From Candidatus Enterococcus murrayae (GTDB taxonomy: Bacteria; Bacillota; Bacilli; Lactobacillales; Enterococcaceae), in contig NZ_JAFLVR010000025.1 in NCBI RefSeq assembly GCF_017315985.1, positions 1 to 49,031 on the forward strand: DNA of 49,031 nucleotides, given 5' to 3'. The notes under the pieces were generated by a model, which saw only the letters and a list, made by a program, of their open reading frames with translations, did no database searches and was not told the DNA's origin. Within the stretch, counting starts at the first letter, position 1. Every line of letters starts with the position of its first letter. Below are positions 26,888 to 41,276 of the stretch, piece after piece. The translations under genes were made by a program, and so were the position numbers.

Positions 26888-27070
26888 TTTTCCACATCGC
26901 TAGTGGAAAACTAAGGAAAAAGTTTGTTAATTGTTTGAAGTTTTTTATCCACACAAATGTGGATAAAGTGGATAACTCGGTGGAAAACATATGTTTGTAT
27001 GTAAGAATACCTGCAAAAAGGGAATAATGCCTCCTTGATCTGTGGATAAACCTGTGATTAGTGTGCATAA
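26888..27070. promoter_or_regulatory. Cluster of DnaA boxes between htrA and rlmH
   Basis: Four matches to TTATNCACA in either orientation: TTATCCACA 26945-26953, TGTGGATAA 26958-26966, TGTGGATAA 27041-27049 and TGTGCATAA 27062-27070. Near matches are TTTTCCACA 26888-26896 and AGTGGATAA 26967-26975, with more GTGGAAAA variants around. The first two perfect boxes face each other five bases apart. It may titrate DnaA or put htrA and rlmH under DnaA control. No dnaA or dnaN is adjacent, so an origin is not claimed. Confidence 0.6.
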
Positions 27071-27198
27071 CTTCGTGGAAAAAAGCCCGCATATCGATTT
27101 CTTCCATTTTTAACCAGTGGAAAACCTTTAGTTAAAAATAAGATGACGACTATTTAAAGAAGAAAAGTAACTCTTAAAAATAAAAAAGGTGGAAAAAC

Positions 27199-27678
27199 AT
27201 GAATATCAAAATTATTTCTGTAGGAAAACTAAAAGAAAAGTATCTTGTCCAAGGAATCAGTGAATATACGAAGCGTTTATCAAAATATTGCAAGATCACA
27301 TTAGTCGAGGTACCCGACGAGAAGGCACCCGAAAAACTAAGCGATGCTGAAATGATCCAAGTCAAAGAGAAAGAAGGCGACCGCATCCTCGCCAAGATCA
27401 AGGATGGCGAATACGTCTTTGCTCTTGCAATCAATGGAAAAAATCCCAGCAGCGAAGACTTCGCCGCTACATTAGAGAAGCTGCAAACCAGCGGGAAAAG
27501 CCAGTTTGTTTTCGTCATTGGCGGCTCACTCGGTCTTAGCGATCAGGTTCTAAACCGCAGCAACGCACAAATCTCCTTCGGCAAAATGACTTATCCACAT
27601 CAATTGATGCGCCTGATTTTAGTGGAACAAATCTATCGAGCATTTCGGATCAATCAAAATGAACCGTATCATAAGTGA
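27199..27678 (+). CDS. rlmH: 23S rRNA (pseudouridine1915-N3)-methyltransferase
   Basis: The 159-residue SPOUT methyltransferase has the characteristic start [16 protein letters not shown] and the SAM-binding trefoil motifs [10 protein letters not shown] and [21 protein letters not shown]. It methylates pseudouridine 1915 in helix 69 of 23S rRNA. Length and the C-terminal NEPYHK are standard. The 3' end, TATCATAAGTGA, is the sequence type used as the attachment site by staphylococcal SCC elements. A probable ROK relic begins at a GTG overlapping the stop. RBS is AAAAAGGTGG. Confidence 0.97.
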   Translation: MNIKIISVGKLKEKYLVQGISEYTKRLSKYCKITLVEVPDEKAPEKLSDAEMIQVKEKEGDRILAKIKDGEYVFALAINGKNPSSEDFAATLEKLQTSGKSQFVFVIGGSLGLSDQVLNRSNAQISFGKMTYPHQLMRLILVEQIYRAFRINQNEPYHK

Positions 27679-27812
27679 CCAAATTACTGATTTGTATTGA
27701 TATCATAGGTTTTTCGGTAGAAAATGCAGGACTAAATGATACGGGTGTTATCGTTGATCCGCAAAGAAATTTAGGGGTAGAGAATGAAATTGTTTGGGAG
27801 AACGGAAATTGA
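27675..27812 (+). pseudogene. Probable relic of a ROK-family sugar kinase
   Basis: A 45-codon frame from GTG, overlapping the rlmH stop, reads [20 protein letters not shown] and then NDTGVIV. This aligns with the ROK N-terminal nucleotide motif DIGGTSxKxxLxxxxG, but the second Gly and the Thr are replaced by Ile and Phe. The frame stops at 27812, whereas ROK kinases have about 290-300 residues. ROK beta-glucoside kinases often accompany glycoside loci like the one downstream. Identification rests on a short stretch. Confidence 0.4.
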
Positions 27813-27876
27813 AAGAATTGTGTAGTTCGGAAATATAGAAGAGCTAGTGATGTTCCGCATTCAATGAGATGCTCAC

Positions 27877-27913
27877 AAAAAGGAAGTTGTTGGAAATTTT
27901 TTCTAACAACTTC
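27877..27913 (-). terminator. Terminator of the AraC-type regulator gene
   Basis: GAAGTTGTTAGAA and TTCCAACAACTTC (minus strand) pair with one wobble, followed by CCTTTTTG. Confidence 0.75.
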
Positions 27914-27919
27914 TTTAAA

Positions 27920-28939
27920 TTATTGCGACGTTTTTTTATTATATAGTTCTCGACAAGAGGCGGGGGATGTTCCGAATTTTTTCTTGAATTGGCGATAAAA
28001 ATTACTCTGATCAATATAACCTACTGAAAAAGCGATAGATTCAATTGACATATTAGTTTTTTGAATTAATCTTTTCGCTTTAGATAACTTGATGTTTGCT
28101 AGAAATTCTGTAAAAGAATAATTAGTAAAGGATTTTATAATTCTGGATATCTGACGTTCGCTATATGAAAATTCTTCCGATACCTTCGATAAACTAATAT
28201 CCACAAAATTATTTTGAATGTACTTAATAATTTCCAATTCTTTTTCACTTTTTACATTAGTAAAAAGACGCGAATATAAAGAGCATTCTTCATGTCTTCT
28301 CAAAAGTAAAATAAAGAATGCAGATACTAAATTATTAATCATTTCATAACGATATTTCCTGTCACTCTCGCTTTCCTTAACGATATAACTCATGAAATTT
28401 TTTAAATTTGTGTCATTTCTTGTATCAAAAAAAATGTATGATTGAATGTTCTTAAATAATGAAAGGGAGAAAAAATTTGAAAGACTATTATCCTTGTTTG
28501 CTGCAAAGTCAATAAATTGAGTTTCAAATATTTCATTTCGAATCAAAACATTGTAAATAATTGCGTCGTCAGTAAATGAACTGATTGAATGGATAGTACT
28601 TGGGGAAAGTATACATACATCACCAGCTTTCATTTTTAGGGGATCTTTATTAACTTCATTTTCTACTGTTCCAGAAAAAACATAAATAAGCTCAAAATGG
28701 TCGTGAGAATGTTTAATCTTTGGCAAATAGCGTAAATGTCTGAAAATCTCAATAGGTTGATTACTTTCAAAGAATTTTTCTGAATGAATCGAGTTTGTTA
28801 ATAGACGATTGTATAATTTTTCGTACTTGAACATTCTCCCATTCTGAGTAAAGTCTTTTTTTAGGTTGTTCAAATCATAGTTAGTTCCCAATTTAGAATA
28901 TTCATCTTTAAAATACTGCTCAATCTCCGTTAATTCCAT
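27920..28939 (-). CDS. AraC-family transcriptional regulator with cupin sensor
   Basis: The 339-residue protein has an N-terminal cupin-like sensor (about 75-160, including HSHDHFELIYVFSG and KAGDVCILSPSTIHS) and a C-terminal double helix-turn-helix (about 235-335). The latter includes the AraC signature SVGYIDQSNFYRQFKKKFGTSPASCREL, written here in two parts of the same stretch. Such proteins bind a sugar and activate catabolic genes. It is divergent from the EIIC-GH1-GH78-GH43 genes and is very likely their regulator. ATG follows GGGGAGAG. Confidence 0.88.
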   Translation of the reverse strand: MELTEIEQYFKDEYSKLGTNYDLNNLKKDFTQNGRMFKYEKLYNRLLTNSIHSEKFFESNQPIEIFRHLRYLPKIKHSHDHFELIYVFSGTVENEVNKDPLKMKAGDVCILSPSTIHSISSFTDDAIIYNVLIRNEIFETQFIDFAANKDNSLSNFFSLSLFKNIQSYIFFDTRNDTNLKNFMSYIVKESESDRKYRYEMINNLVSAFFILLLRRHEECSLYSRLFTNVKSEKELEIIKYIQNNFVDISLSKVSEEFSYSERQISRIIKSFTNYSFTEFLANIKLSKAKRLIQKTNMSIESIAFSVGYIDQSNFYRQFKKKFGTSPASCRELYNKKTSQ

Positions 28940-29028
28940 ATAATATCTCTCCCCTTTTCAAAATAATATATCGAAGTATGTCCTAATAAGCAATGATACT
29001 TTGTCCTTTAAGACTAATGAATTATTCG

Positions 29029-29042
29029 AGAATGCGTTTACA
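29029..29042 (-). promoter_or_regulatory. cre-like site upstream of the EIIC gene
   Basis: Minus-strand TGTAAACGCATTCT matches the cre consensus in 13 of 14 positions, including the central CG. It lies 60 bases before the EIIC start in the divergent spacer. Confidence 0.55.
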
Positions 29043-29102
29043 ATAGAGTTAAGAATGATTTAGCTAAACCATTTCGAAAATTTAAAGTGGAGGGAAACAA
29101 AA

Positions 29103-31871
<2,769 letters not shown>

Positions 31872-31975
31872 TTAAAAAAGTATTGCTTTGAAAGATAGCG
31901 ATGAGGTGAATATTTCGCAACCAATTTTTTCTTTTGGAAAATAAAAAAATAGCAATATAAAAAGGAGATACAAAG

Positions 31976-34291
31976 TTGTCGTTTTTTAAAAAAGCAGAGT
32001 GGATTATCCCTGAAGATAGTAAAGTAAGCATTGAACGTCAATTTTCTCTGAAAGAAATGTTTACGGGGGAAGCAGATATAGAACAAAGTAGTCCAGAAGA
32101 AAGGCTGCTTCCACCCAAGTATCTGTTTAAAAAATTTAATACATCAAAATCAGTAAAAACAGCGAAATTGAAGATTACTGCCCATGGATTGTATAAAGCG
32201 TTTATTAATGGAAAAAAAGTAACGAATTCGATTTTTACTCCTGACTATACTTCATATGATAAGTATTTAATGGTTCAACAGTATGATGTAACTAAACTTT
32301 TAGCTGAAGAGAATACATGGACAATTGTTTTAGCAGATGGTTGGTATGCAGGAAGAGTTAGTGTTCAAGGAGGAAGCGGTCAGTTTGGTGAGGAACTAGG
32401 TGTTATTGCCGAATTAGAAATAACTTATGCTGATGAAACTAAATCATTGGTTGGGACAGATGAAAGTTTCTGTGCCTTCACTGGAAAGTATGTCTATAGC
32501 GATATTTTCATTGGCGAAAAGCAGGATTTGAGACAAGACATTCCTTTAGATTCAATACCTAAGAAAGGTGTGAAGTCAGTTCGAATACAATCGTATGATA
32601 ACCATAATCTTTTGTATCAAACTGGTCCACAGGTAAATGAAAGGGAAACATTACCAGCTCAAAAAATTTGGCAAGAAAATGGGTCTTGGATTGTAGATTT
32701 TGGTCAGGTAGTTGCAGGATATGTTGAAATGGAGTTATTTCTTGATTATGGTCAAGAAATAACTGTTGAACACAGCGAAGTACTAAATAGCAGTGGCCAA
32801 TTTATCAATAATATTATTGGTAGAAATAAGGACCAAACCGATAAGTATATTGGTCGAGGTCATAATGAATCTTTATCACCAGATTTTACCTTCCATGGAT
32901 TTCGTTATATTCGATTGACTGGACTAGAATCAGAGATAAAAAAAGAGCAATTTCAAGCAAAAGTAATTTATTCAGAACTAAAAGAAACAGGAAGATTTTG
33001 GAGTTCAAACGAAGACTTAAACAAGCTTATGCAAAATATTCAATGGAGTCAGAAAGGTAATATGATCTCGATTCCTACTGATTGTCCGCAAAGAGAAAGA
33101 GTGGGGTGGACCGGAGATACTCAAGTTTTTGTGTCAACTGCTACGTTCTTTTATGACATGAAGGACTTTTTACTTCGATGGTTGGACAATGTCGCATGTG
33201 AGCAAAGGTCGGATGGGGAAATATTAGATTATACTCCTGCTCCTAAAGATTTCTATAAAGGAATAGAGTTTACAGGAAGTTTATCATCAGCTGGTTGGGG
33301 AGACGCAATCATTTTGGTCCCATGGGAATTGTATTTGAAGTACGATGACATTAACATTTTAAGGACCTATTACAAATCTATGGTTAAATGGCATGAATAC
33401 TCTAAGAAAAGTGCTGCGGGGAACAAGTCGGGCTATAAAAAATTTATTTGGGATACCAAATTTCATTATGGGGATTGGATGTTTCCAAGTTATATGATGG
33501 GAGAAGATCCTCCTGGAGCAATGGCAACAGCGAAAGCTACCAAGGACTTGGTAGCTACCGCATATCTTGCAAATTCTAGTTTCTTACTTGCAAAGATAAG
33601 CGACATTTTAGGAAAAGATTCATCTGTGTTCAAAGATTATTATGAAGAAGTGAGAAACGCTTTTAATATTGAATTTGTTAATAATGATGGAAAATTGACA
33701 TGCTCATATCAAGGGTGTTATGTGCTCACAGTAGCTTTTGACTTAGTAGACGATAAAAGAACTATGATCAATCAGTTGGTTGAGTTAATCAAAGAAAATA
33801 ATTATCGATTGGATACTGGTTTTCTCTCTATTAACTATTTGTTAGATGTATTGTGTGATAATGGTCAGGAACCAATAGCATTGAAACTTCTTTATCAAAG
33901 AAATTGTCCATCTTGGCTTTATGAAGTTGATAATGGTGCAACAACTATTTGGGAATCGTGGACAGCCATCCAACCAGATGGTGAAGTGACTAAAAGCTCA
34001 TTCAATCATTATGCGTTTGGCTGCGTAGGAGATTGGATAGTTAGAAGAATTGGAGGACTTAAACTTATCAAGCCAGGATATAAGGAGTTTCGGGTTGATC
34101 CATTATTACATGAAAATGTCGAAAAATTTGAAATCAGTTTTCGTAGCAAGTATGGAACAATAAGAATAAGTCGATCACTGGATGTTTTAAAAATCAATGT
34201 TCCAAAAAGTACAAAAGCTTATCTGTGGAACACTGATAAAGTACTAGAGGAAGGACTTCATACAATCAATTTGAAAGAGGACTTAACATGA
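31976..34291 (+). CDS. GH78 alpha-L-rhamnosidase
   Basis: The 771-residue enzyme has the standard GH78 plan. An N-terminal beta-sandwich contains KAFINGKKVTNSIFTPDYTSY and ADGWYAGR. A second sandwich and the (alpha/alpha)6 catalytic barrel follow, with the signature CPQRERVGWTGDTQ near 371-384 holding the probable catalytic Glu, and then a C-terminal sandwich. No signal peptide, so it acts inside the cell. It removes terminal alpha-L-rhamnose from glycosides such as rutinosides. It starts at TTG 31976 after AAAGGAGATA and overlaps the GH43 gene by four bases (ATGA), indicating one operon. Confidence 0.9.
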   Translation: MSFFKKAEWIIPEDSKVSIERQFSLKEMFTGEADIEQSSPEERLLPPKYLFKKFNTSKSVKTAKLKITAHGLYKAFINGKKVTNSIFTPDYTSYDKYLMVQQYDVTKLLAEENTWTIVLADGWYAGRVSVQGGSGQFGEELGVIAELEITYADETKSLVGTDESFCAFTGKYVYSDIFIGEKQDLRQDIPLDSIPKKGVKSVRIQSYDNHNLLYQTGPQVNERETLPAQKIWQENGSWIVDFGQVVAGYVEMELFLDYGQEITVEHSEVLNSSGQFINNIIGRNKDQTDKYIGRGHNESLSPDFTFHGFRYIRLTGLESEIKKEQFQAKVIYSELKETGRFWSSNEDLNKLMQNIQWSQKGNMISIPTDCPQRERVGWTGDTQVFVSTATFFYDMKDFLLRWLDNVACEQRSDGEILDYTPAPKDFYKGIEFTGSLSSAGWGDAIILVPWELYLKYDDINILRTYYKSMVKWHEYSKKSAAGNKSGYKKFIWDTKFHYGDWMFPSYMMGEDPPGAMATAKATKDLVATAYLANSSFLLAKISDILGKDSSVFKDYYEEVRNAFNIEFVNNDGKLTCSYQGCYVLTVAFDLVDDKRTMINQLVELIKENNYRLDTGFLSINYLLDVLCDNGQEPIALKLLYQRNCPSWLYEVDNGATTIWESWTAIQPDGEVTKSSFNHYAFGCVGDWIVRRIGGLKLIKPGYKEFRVDPLLHENVEKFEISFRSKYGTIRISRSLDVLKINVPKSTKAYLWNTDKVLEEGLHTINLKEDLT

Positions 34292-35631
34292 TAGAATTTG
34301 AAAATACCAGAAACCCAATTTTACCTCTATCTATTCATATTCCTGATGGAGAAGCACATGTAATGCCAGATGGGAATCTATATATCTATGGGAGTTATGA
34401 TGATCAAAATGATGTTTTCTGTAGTGATAAATATCATATAGTTTCTACGGAGAATTTGCATTTATGGAAAGTACACGATGTTGCTTTAAGAGGACAAGAT
34501 ATTAAGTGGTTCAACAATCCAGATTTTCCTAAATATCCTGGTATTGACTGGGAAAAGCCAACACCGTTTATAAGAAAGATGCTATCAAACATGGATAACG
34601 TCTCTGAGAAAGAAAAGTTTGAAAATAAGGATGGAGAAGACCTAAAGCCGTTACTGTTTGCTCCAGATGCGATATACAAAAATGGTAGATATTATCTATA
34701 CTTTTGCATGTCAGATGATAGTGAGGGAGTTGCTGTTTCTGATAAACCGACAGGCCCATTTGAAAATCCAGTTCAATTACCATGTGGTGGGATTGATCCA
34801 GCCGTTTTTATTGATGAAGATGGAACAGCATATTACTATTGGGGACAGCTTTTTTCCCACGGAGTAAAATTGAACGATGATATGATCTCATTTGATAGAG
34901 AAAAAATTGTTGATGACTTGGTTACAGAGGAAGAGCATTTCTTTCATGAAGGATCTTCAATGCGAAAAATTGGAGACCAATACTATCTCATATATTCTAA
35001 TATGCAAAGAGGCAAGCCAACATCTTTGGGTTACGCTGTAAGTAAATCGCCGTTGGGACCTTTTGAATACAAAGGGATAATTATTGATAACGCTAACTGC
35101 GATCCTTCAAGTTGGAATAATCATGGCTCCATCGAAAAATTTAACAATCAATGGTACGTGTTTTACCATAGATGCAGCAGAGGTGTTCAGCAATATAGGA
35201 GACTATGTATTGAACCTATAACAATTAATAACGACGGCACGATTGATGAAGTAAAGATGACTTCTCAAGGAGTGGGAGCACCTTTTAAAAAAGGCGAACC
35301 TATCATGGGCTATAATGCCTGTGAATTACATGGAGCATCGTATATAGGAACTTCACATTGCAACGAAGAAAAAATAACGAATATATCAGAAAATGATCAG
35401 CTATATTTCAGATATATTGAAAGTAGTGATACATTCGAGAAAATCGAAATTGAAGCTTCTGGGAGTGGTTTAATTAAGGTATATTTTAATGATATTGAGG
35501 CCGGAACTATCCGAATTCAAGAAGGAAAACAACTTAATACAGAAATTAATTGTATACCCGGGAAATTTGAGATACGCTTTGATATTATCAAATCAGAATT
35601 ATTAGAAATCTATCAATACAGTATTAATTAG
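34288..35631 (+). CDS. GH43-family glycosidase (arabinosidase/xylosidase type)
   Basis: The 447-residue protein has a five-bladed propeller of family 43. The catalytic trio can be placed: Asp20 in IPDGEAHV, Asp170 in GGIDPAVFIDEDG and Glu221 in FFHEGSSMRK. The last 100 residues resemble a small beta-sandwich module. No signal peptide, so it is intracellular. The family removes alpha-L-arabinose or beta-D-xylose; which one is undecided. It is the last gene of the operon and overlaps the rhamnosidase gene. Together the enzymes would strip rhamnose, a pentose and glucose from plant glycosides. Confidence 0.85.
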   Translation: MIEFENTRNPILPLSIHIPDGEAHVMPDGNLYIYGSYDDQNDVFCSDKYHIVSTENLHLWKVHDVALRGQDIKWFNNPDFPKYPGIDWEKPTPFIRKMLSNMDNVSEKEKFENKDGEDLKPLLFAPDAIYKNGRYYLYFCMSDDSEGVAVSDKPTGPFENPVQLPCGGIDPAVFIDEDGTAYYYWGQLFSHGVKLNDDMISFDREKIVDDLVTEEEHFFHEGSSMRKIGDQYYLIYSNMQRGKPTSLGYAVSKSPLGPFEYKGIIIDNANCDPSSWNNHGSIEKFNNQWYVFYHRCSRGVQQYRRLCIEPITINNDGTIDEVKMTSQGVGAPFKKGEPIMGYNACELHGASYIGTSHCNEEKITNISENDQLYFRYIESSDTFEKIEIEASGSGLIKVYFNDIEAGTIRIQEGKQLNTEINCIPGKFEIRFDIIKSELLEIYQYSIN

Positions 35632-35697
35632 AAAGGTAAAAAAATTAATAATTATTTTTGAATTAACTCGGATTACAAATATATATTATTCCTATGA

Positions 35698-35734
35698 GAC
35701 CCAATCATCTAACTGGAGGATTGGGTCATTTTTG
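35698..35734 (+). terminator. Terminator of the rhamnosidase operon
   Basis: GACCCAATC and GATTGGGTC form the stem, followed by ATTTTTG. Confidence 0.85.
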
Positions 35735-35756
35735 TGTTTAGAGGAGGAAATAAACA

Positions 35757-36054
35757 ATGTTCAATACCAAAGGAGATCGTTACATTACGAGAGGAGTGAA
35801 TGAACAAGTACCACTGGCAATTGATTGATGAAAAAGTAGAACAATCAGAAATTCAAATGGATTACCTTCAAATTTTTGAATTCAGTCGAGATGACCAGAG
35901 AGGGACAATCACGATTATTCATCGACAGAAAGAGCCATTCATTACCGATCACCACGAATGACGAATCACAACTGACTTAACGATGTTCCAAGTTCAGAAG
36001 CTATGGATGATTGACGATTAAACGCATCAGATTATGTTACCAGCGGAATACTAA
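35757..36054 (+). pseudogene. DUF960-family pseudogene
   Basis: Starting at ATG 35757 after GAGGAGGAAA, the frame reads MFNTKGDRYITRGVNEQVPL then breaks. The next frame gives WQLIDEKVEQSEIQMDYLQI, FEFSRDDQ and IIHRQ up to a stop at 35961. Further pieces read QKLWMIDD and IMLPAEY up to TAA 36054. In order these match the length and conserved blocks of DUF960, a small protein of unknown function common in lactic cocci. At least one short deletion and two stops are needed to explain the breaks. Confidence 0.65.
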
Positions 36055-36258
36055 CGATAAATAATTAGATGATAAGTAGGAAAAATCAAAAAATGATCGA
36101 AAGAAGTGCTTAATCATGACGAGAAAAAATAGAAAATTCGAACCAATACGGGTATTGACGTTGCTCCGCAATTAGTCGATTGGTTTCACAAAATTATTTA
36201 ATTAGGGGATAGTTATTGGTATGATGGACTTTGATATAAAGTTAAAAGGGAGAATAAA
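36055..36258 (+). other. Relic-bearing spacer
   Basis: A short open piece (about 36153-36203) reads NTGIDVAPQLVDWFHKII before a stop and looks like the end of a lost gene I do not recognise. The rest holds the lipoprotein RBS AAAAGGGAG. Confidence 0.35.
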
Positions 36259-36618
36259 ATGAAAAAATTAGTGCTTTTGGGATTATTGGTTTGGGGAGTA
36301 TTTTTGACAGGATGTACTAATCAGACAAAGTCTGTCGGAAATAAGACAGAGACGACTACTCAGTCATCTAGTTCTATGTCTCGTGAGGAAATAGCCGAAA
36401 AAAGAGAAAAGATTATTGCAGACATTCAGCGGTGTCGAGAAACAATAGTCGACATGGAAAAATTGGCGAATGATACAAAAAATTTGGTTGAACAAGACGA
36501 CTCGCCTGAAATACAATCAGAGTTAGCAAAGGCAGCCTCTGAAACTCAAAAATCCATAGATCTAGTGAACGACGAAATTAAGAGATTGGAAAAAGAGTTA
36601 GAAGAATTACCAAAGTAA
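36259..36618 (+). CDS. Small lipoprotein with coiled-coil body
   Basis: The 119-residue product has a lipoprotein signal peptide (MKKLVLLGLLVWGVFLTGC) with lipobox LTGC and lipidation at Cys19. A Thr/Ser/Gln-rich linker follows to about residue 43. The rest is one charged helix with heptad-like spacing (EEIAEKREKIIADIQ to DEIKRLEKELEELPK), probably a coiled coil. It would sit on the outer face of the membrane. No family recognised. A terminator follows within about 100 bases; neighbours on both sides are decayed, so it may be recently acquired or a survivor. Confidence 0.8.
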   Translation: MKKLVLLGLLVWGVFLTGCTNQTKSVGNKTETTTQSSSSMSREEIAEKREKIIADIQRCRETIVDMEKLANDTKNLVEQDDSPEIQSELAKAASETQKSIDLVNDEIKRLEKELEELPK

Positions 36619-36708
36619 GAGAGTTCTTAAAGGAGAAATGATCAGTACCTTCTTCTGATATAGTTTGAATCATAGCTAAAAAAAGCAAGACATTTTATGA
36701 AAGATTCA

Positions 36709-36736
36709 GGAGACGAAAGTATTCGTCTCCTTTTTT
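36709..36736 (+). terminator. Terminator after the lipoprotein
   Basis: GGAGACGAA, loop AGTA, TTCGTCTCC, then TTTTTT. Confidence 0.9.
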
Positions 36737-36778
36737 GTAGAGATCATAACTAGTATCAAAAATACATTGAAAATTCAA

Positions 36779-36835
36779 TTAACGAATATAAGACAAACGG
36801 ATTGAATGACATTCACCAAAATAGCTCTATCCCTT
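36779..36835. repeat. Dispersed repeat copy B
   Basis: Partner of 1938-1995 (47 of 55 aligned positions identical, no gaps). The hairpin arms have partly decayed here. The minus-strand frame leading into it reads SQIQSNDISSAKGIELFW then stop and looks like a gene end. Confidence 0.6.
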
Positions 36836-36919
36836 TTGCTGAAGAGATATCATTAGATTGGATTTGGCTAAATCTTGATTTTTCAAGAACAATGAACTTT
36901 AACCAGATAAAAGAAACAT

Positions 36920-36958
36920 AAGGCTCAACTGTTTTTAAAGTTGAGCCTTGTGTTTTTT
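36920..36958. terminator. Orphan terminator
   Basis: AAGGCTCAACT pairs perfectly with AGTTGAGCCTT around GTTTTTAA, then GTGTTTTTT. No intact gene precedes it. Confidence 0.75.
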
Positions 36959-37311
36959 ACTTATCGAGAAAAGCATACCGCAAAGAGTCAGAAACTTATC
37001 TAGTTTTGGTCTCTTATTTTTAGGTTCTCTGAAAGATCACTTAATTGTGTGAATTTTTAGGCATTTATTCGGAGGATAGCAGAGTAGTGATAGTTCCATG
37101 CGAGTTAATAGCTGAAAAGACAAATTTACTCTAATGTCTTATTATTTTTCAACTTTGCCTATATAATTATCATTAGGACAGCAAGGGGAAATGGTCATAT
37201 GAAGAACAATTGAATGGATGCAGTTCACCAGAATAGTTGACATGAATATCCTAGGATAGTGTCCTTGCAGACAGCTTTACTATATCGACAGTTGAAGATA
37301 GGGTGAAAAAT
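36959..37311. other. Spacer upstream of the RpiR regulator
   Basis: No gene. TATAAT near 37163 and TTGACA near 37238 are possible promoter parts, but neither has a good partner at 17 bases. Nothing more is supportable. Confidence 0.35.
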
Positions 37312-38088
37312 ATGAATGATTTAAATAAATATGGACTGTTGAATTCTCTTTTAGGGATTATTAATAATTACGATGAAGATGATTCAAAGGTGATTATAGC
37401 GAAGTATTTTTTAAAACACTTTGACAGATTAGATGAAATCAATATTTTTGATGCGGCGGATGAATGCTTTGTGACTAGAACCTCTATCCGCAGATTTGCT
37501 AAGTTTATTGGTTTTGATAATTTTCGTCATCTTAAAAAAGATCATGAGCAATACGATTACTATCTTCAATTTGAAGAAAAGAGCAATTACCCAGAGTATT
37601 TAGCCAATCAGATCACTCAAATGGCAACCAATCTTAGAAATAGAATTGGCGGAGAAGTTGAGGAGGTTGTCGAAGCTATTATTGGGTCTAGAGAGATTGT
37701 TTTTCTGGTTTCGGATATTTATGGAGCAAGGTGTTTAGAGTTTCAAAAGGAGATGATTTTTTCCGGTAAGATGGTTCGGATCGTTTCCTATAACTTTTCT
37801 GACAGCAAGGTACTCAAGAGGATCGATCCCGACGATTTAGTTATCGTTATCTCAGTATTAGGCAGCTTCATTTATCAAATGAATGATTTGATCAATCAAT
37901 TAGAGTGTAGAAAAGCCATCATGACCTCTATCGAAGATTCGAACATGTTGAGTAATTTTGATTTGATCCTTCCAATGGGAGAGGTTGGCTCGCCTTCCTC
38001 AAAAACGGTTTATCACACCCTAGCTATCGAGTATTATTTGGATGTCGTATATCATGAATATCAAAGGCAAGTAAAAAAGGGGACATAA
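37312..38088 (+). CDS. RpiR/MurR-family regulator
   Basis: The 258-residue protein has an N-terminal HTH_6 domain (about 10-75, containing AADECFVTRTSIRRFAKFIG) and a C-terminal SIS sugar-phosphate-binding domain (about 105-245, with SREIVFLVSDIYGARCLEFQ). RpiR proteins sense sugar phosphates and control PTS operons. It precedes the EIIBC-GH1-EIIA genes on the same strand, with a terminator hairpin between, so it is probably their regulator. ATG 37312 is preferred over GTG 37303 because the AGGGTG ribosome site would overlap the earlier start. Confidence 0.85.
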   Translation: MNDLNKYGLLNSLLGIINNYDEDDSKVIIAKYFLKHFDRLDEINIFDAADECFVTRTSIRRFAKFIGFDNFRHLKKDHEQYDYYLQFEEKSNYPEYLANQITQMATNLRNRIGGEVEEVVEAIIGSREIVFLVSDIYGARCLEFQKEMIFSGKMVRIVSYNFSDSKVLKRIDPDDLVIVISVLGSFIYQMNDLINQLECRKAIMTSIEDSNMLSNFDLILPMGEVGSPSSKTVYHTLAIEYYLDVVYHEYQRQVKKGT

Positions 38089-38105
38089 TCTGCCCCTTTT
38101 TTTTT
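38075..38105 (+). terminator. Terminator between the RpiR gene and EIIBC
   Basis: AAAAGGGG and CCCCTTTT around ACATAATCTG, with nine T in total. It overlaps the end of the RpiR gene. Confidence 0.7.
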
Positions 38106-38180
38106 GACCACATTTGTTAGACTATAAATGAATTCGAAATTACTATCTGCAGATAGAAGCCACAATAAGGAGGGATTTTT

Positions 38181-41019
<2,839 letters not shown>

Positions 41020-41090
41020 TTTATTTTTGCCATGGACCGCTCTTTTTATTCGAAGGATATGCGAAACTATATTTACTGAGCCTGCGGGTG

Positions 41091-41130
41091 AACAAACGAG
41101 ATGCAAGTTGATTGCGTCCCGTTTGTTTTG
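41091..41130 (+). terminator. Hairpin between GH1 and EIIA
   Basis: AACAAACG and CGTTTGTT enclose ATGCAA/TTGCGT with a two-base internal loop on each side, then a T-rich tail. It could end or attenuate the GH1 transcript before EIIA. Confidence 0.5.
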
Positions 41131-41230
41131 CTTGTAAAGCAACTATTTTTTGACCACTTAAACCTGCGTAAATGCTGTTCCACTTTATGGACTCAGGTCC
41201 ATAACTTGGTGATCATATTGCTTTTAAGGC

Positions 41231-41244
41231 TGAAAGCATTTACA
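41231..41244 (+). promoter_or_regulatory. Weak cre-like site before EIIA
   Basis: TGAAAGCATTTACA matches the cre consensus except that the central CG is CA, a position usually needed. Low confidence. Confidence 0.25.
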
Positions 41245-41276
41245 TTTACAGCAGTAAAAGGGAAGGGAGAAACAAG

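Noticed and set aside
26888-27070. Replication origin
   Set aside because: DnaA boxes are dense, but dnaA, dnaN and a clear unwinding element are missing, and the flanking genes are htrA and rlmH.
41091-41130. BglG/LicT-type antiterminator site
   Set aside because: The hairpin precedes EIIA, but no BglG-family gene is in the locus and the sequence does not show a clear RAT pattern. Treated as a terminator or attenuator.
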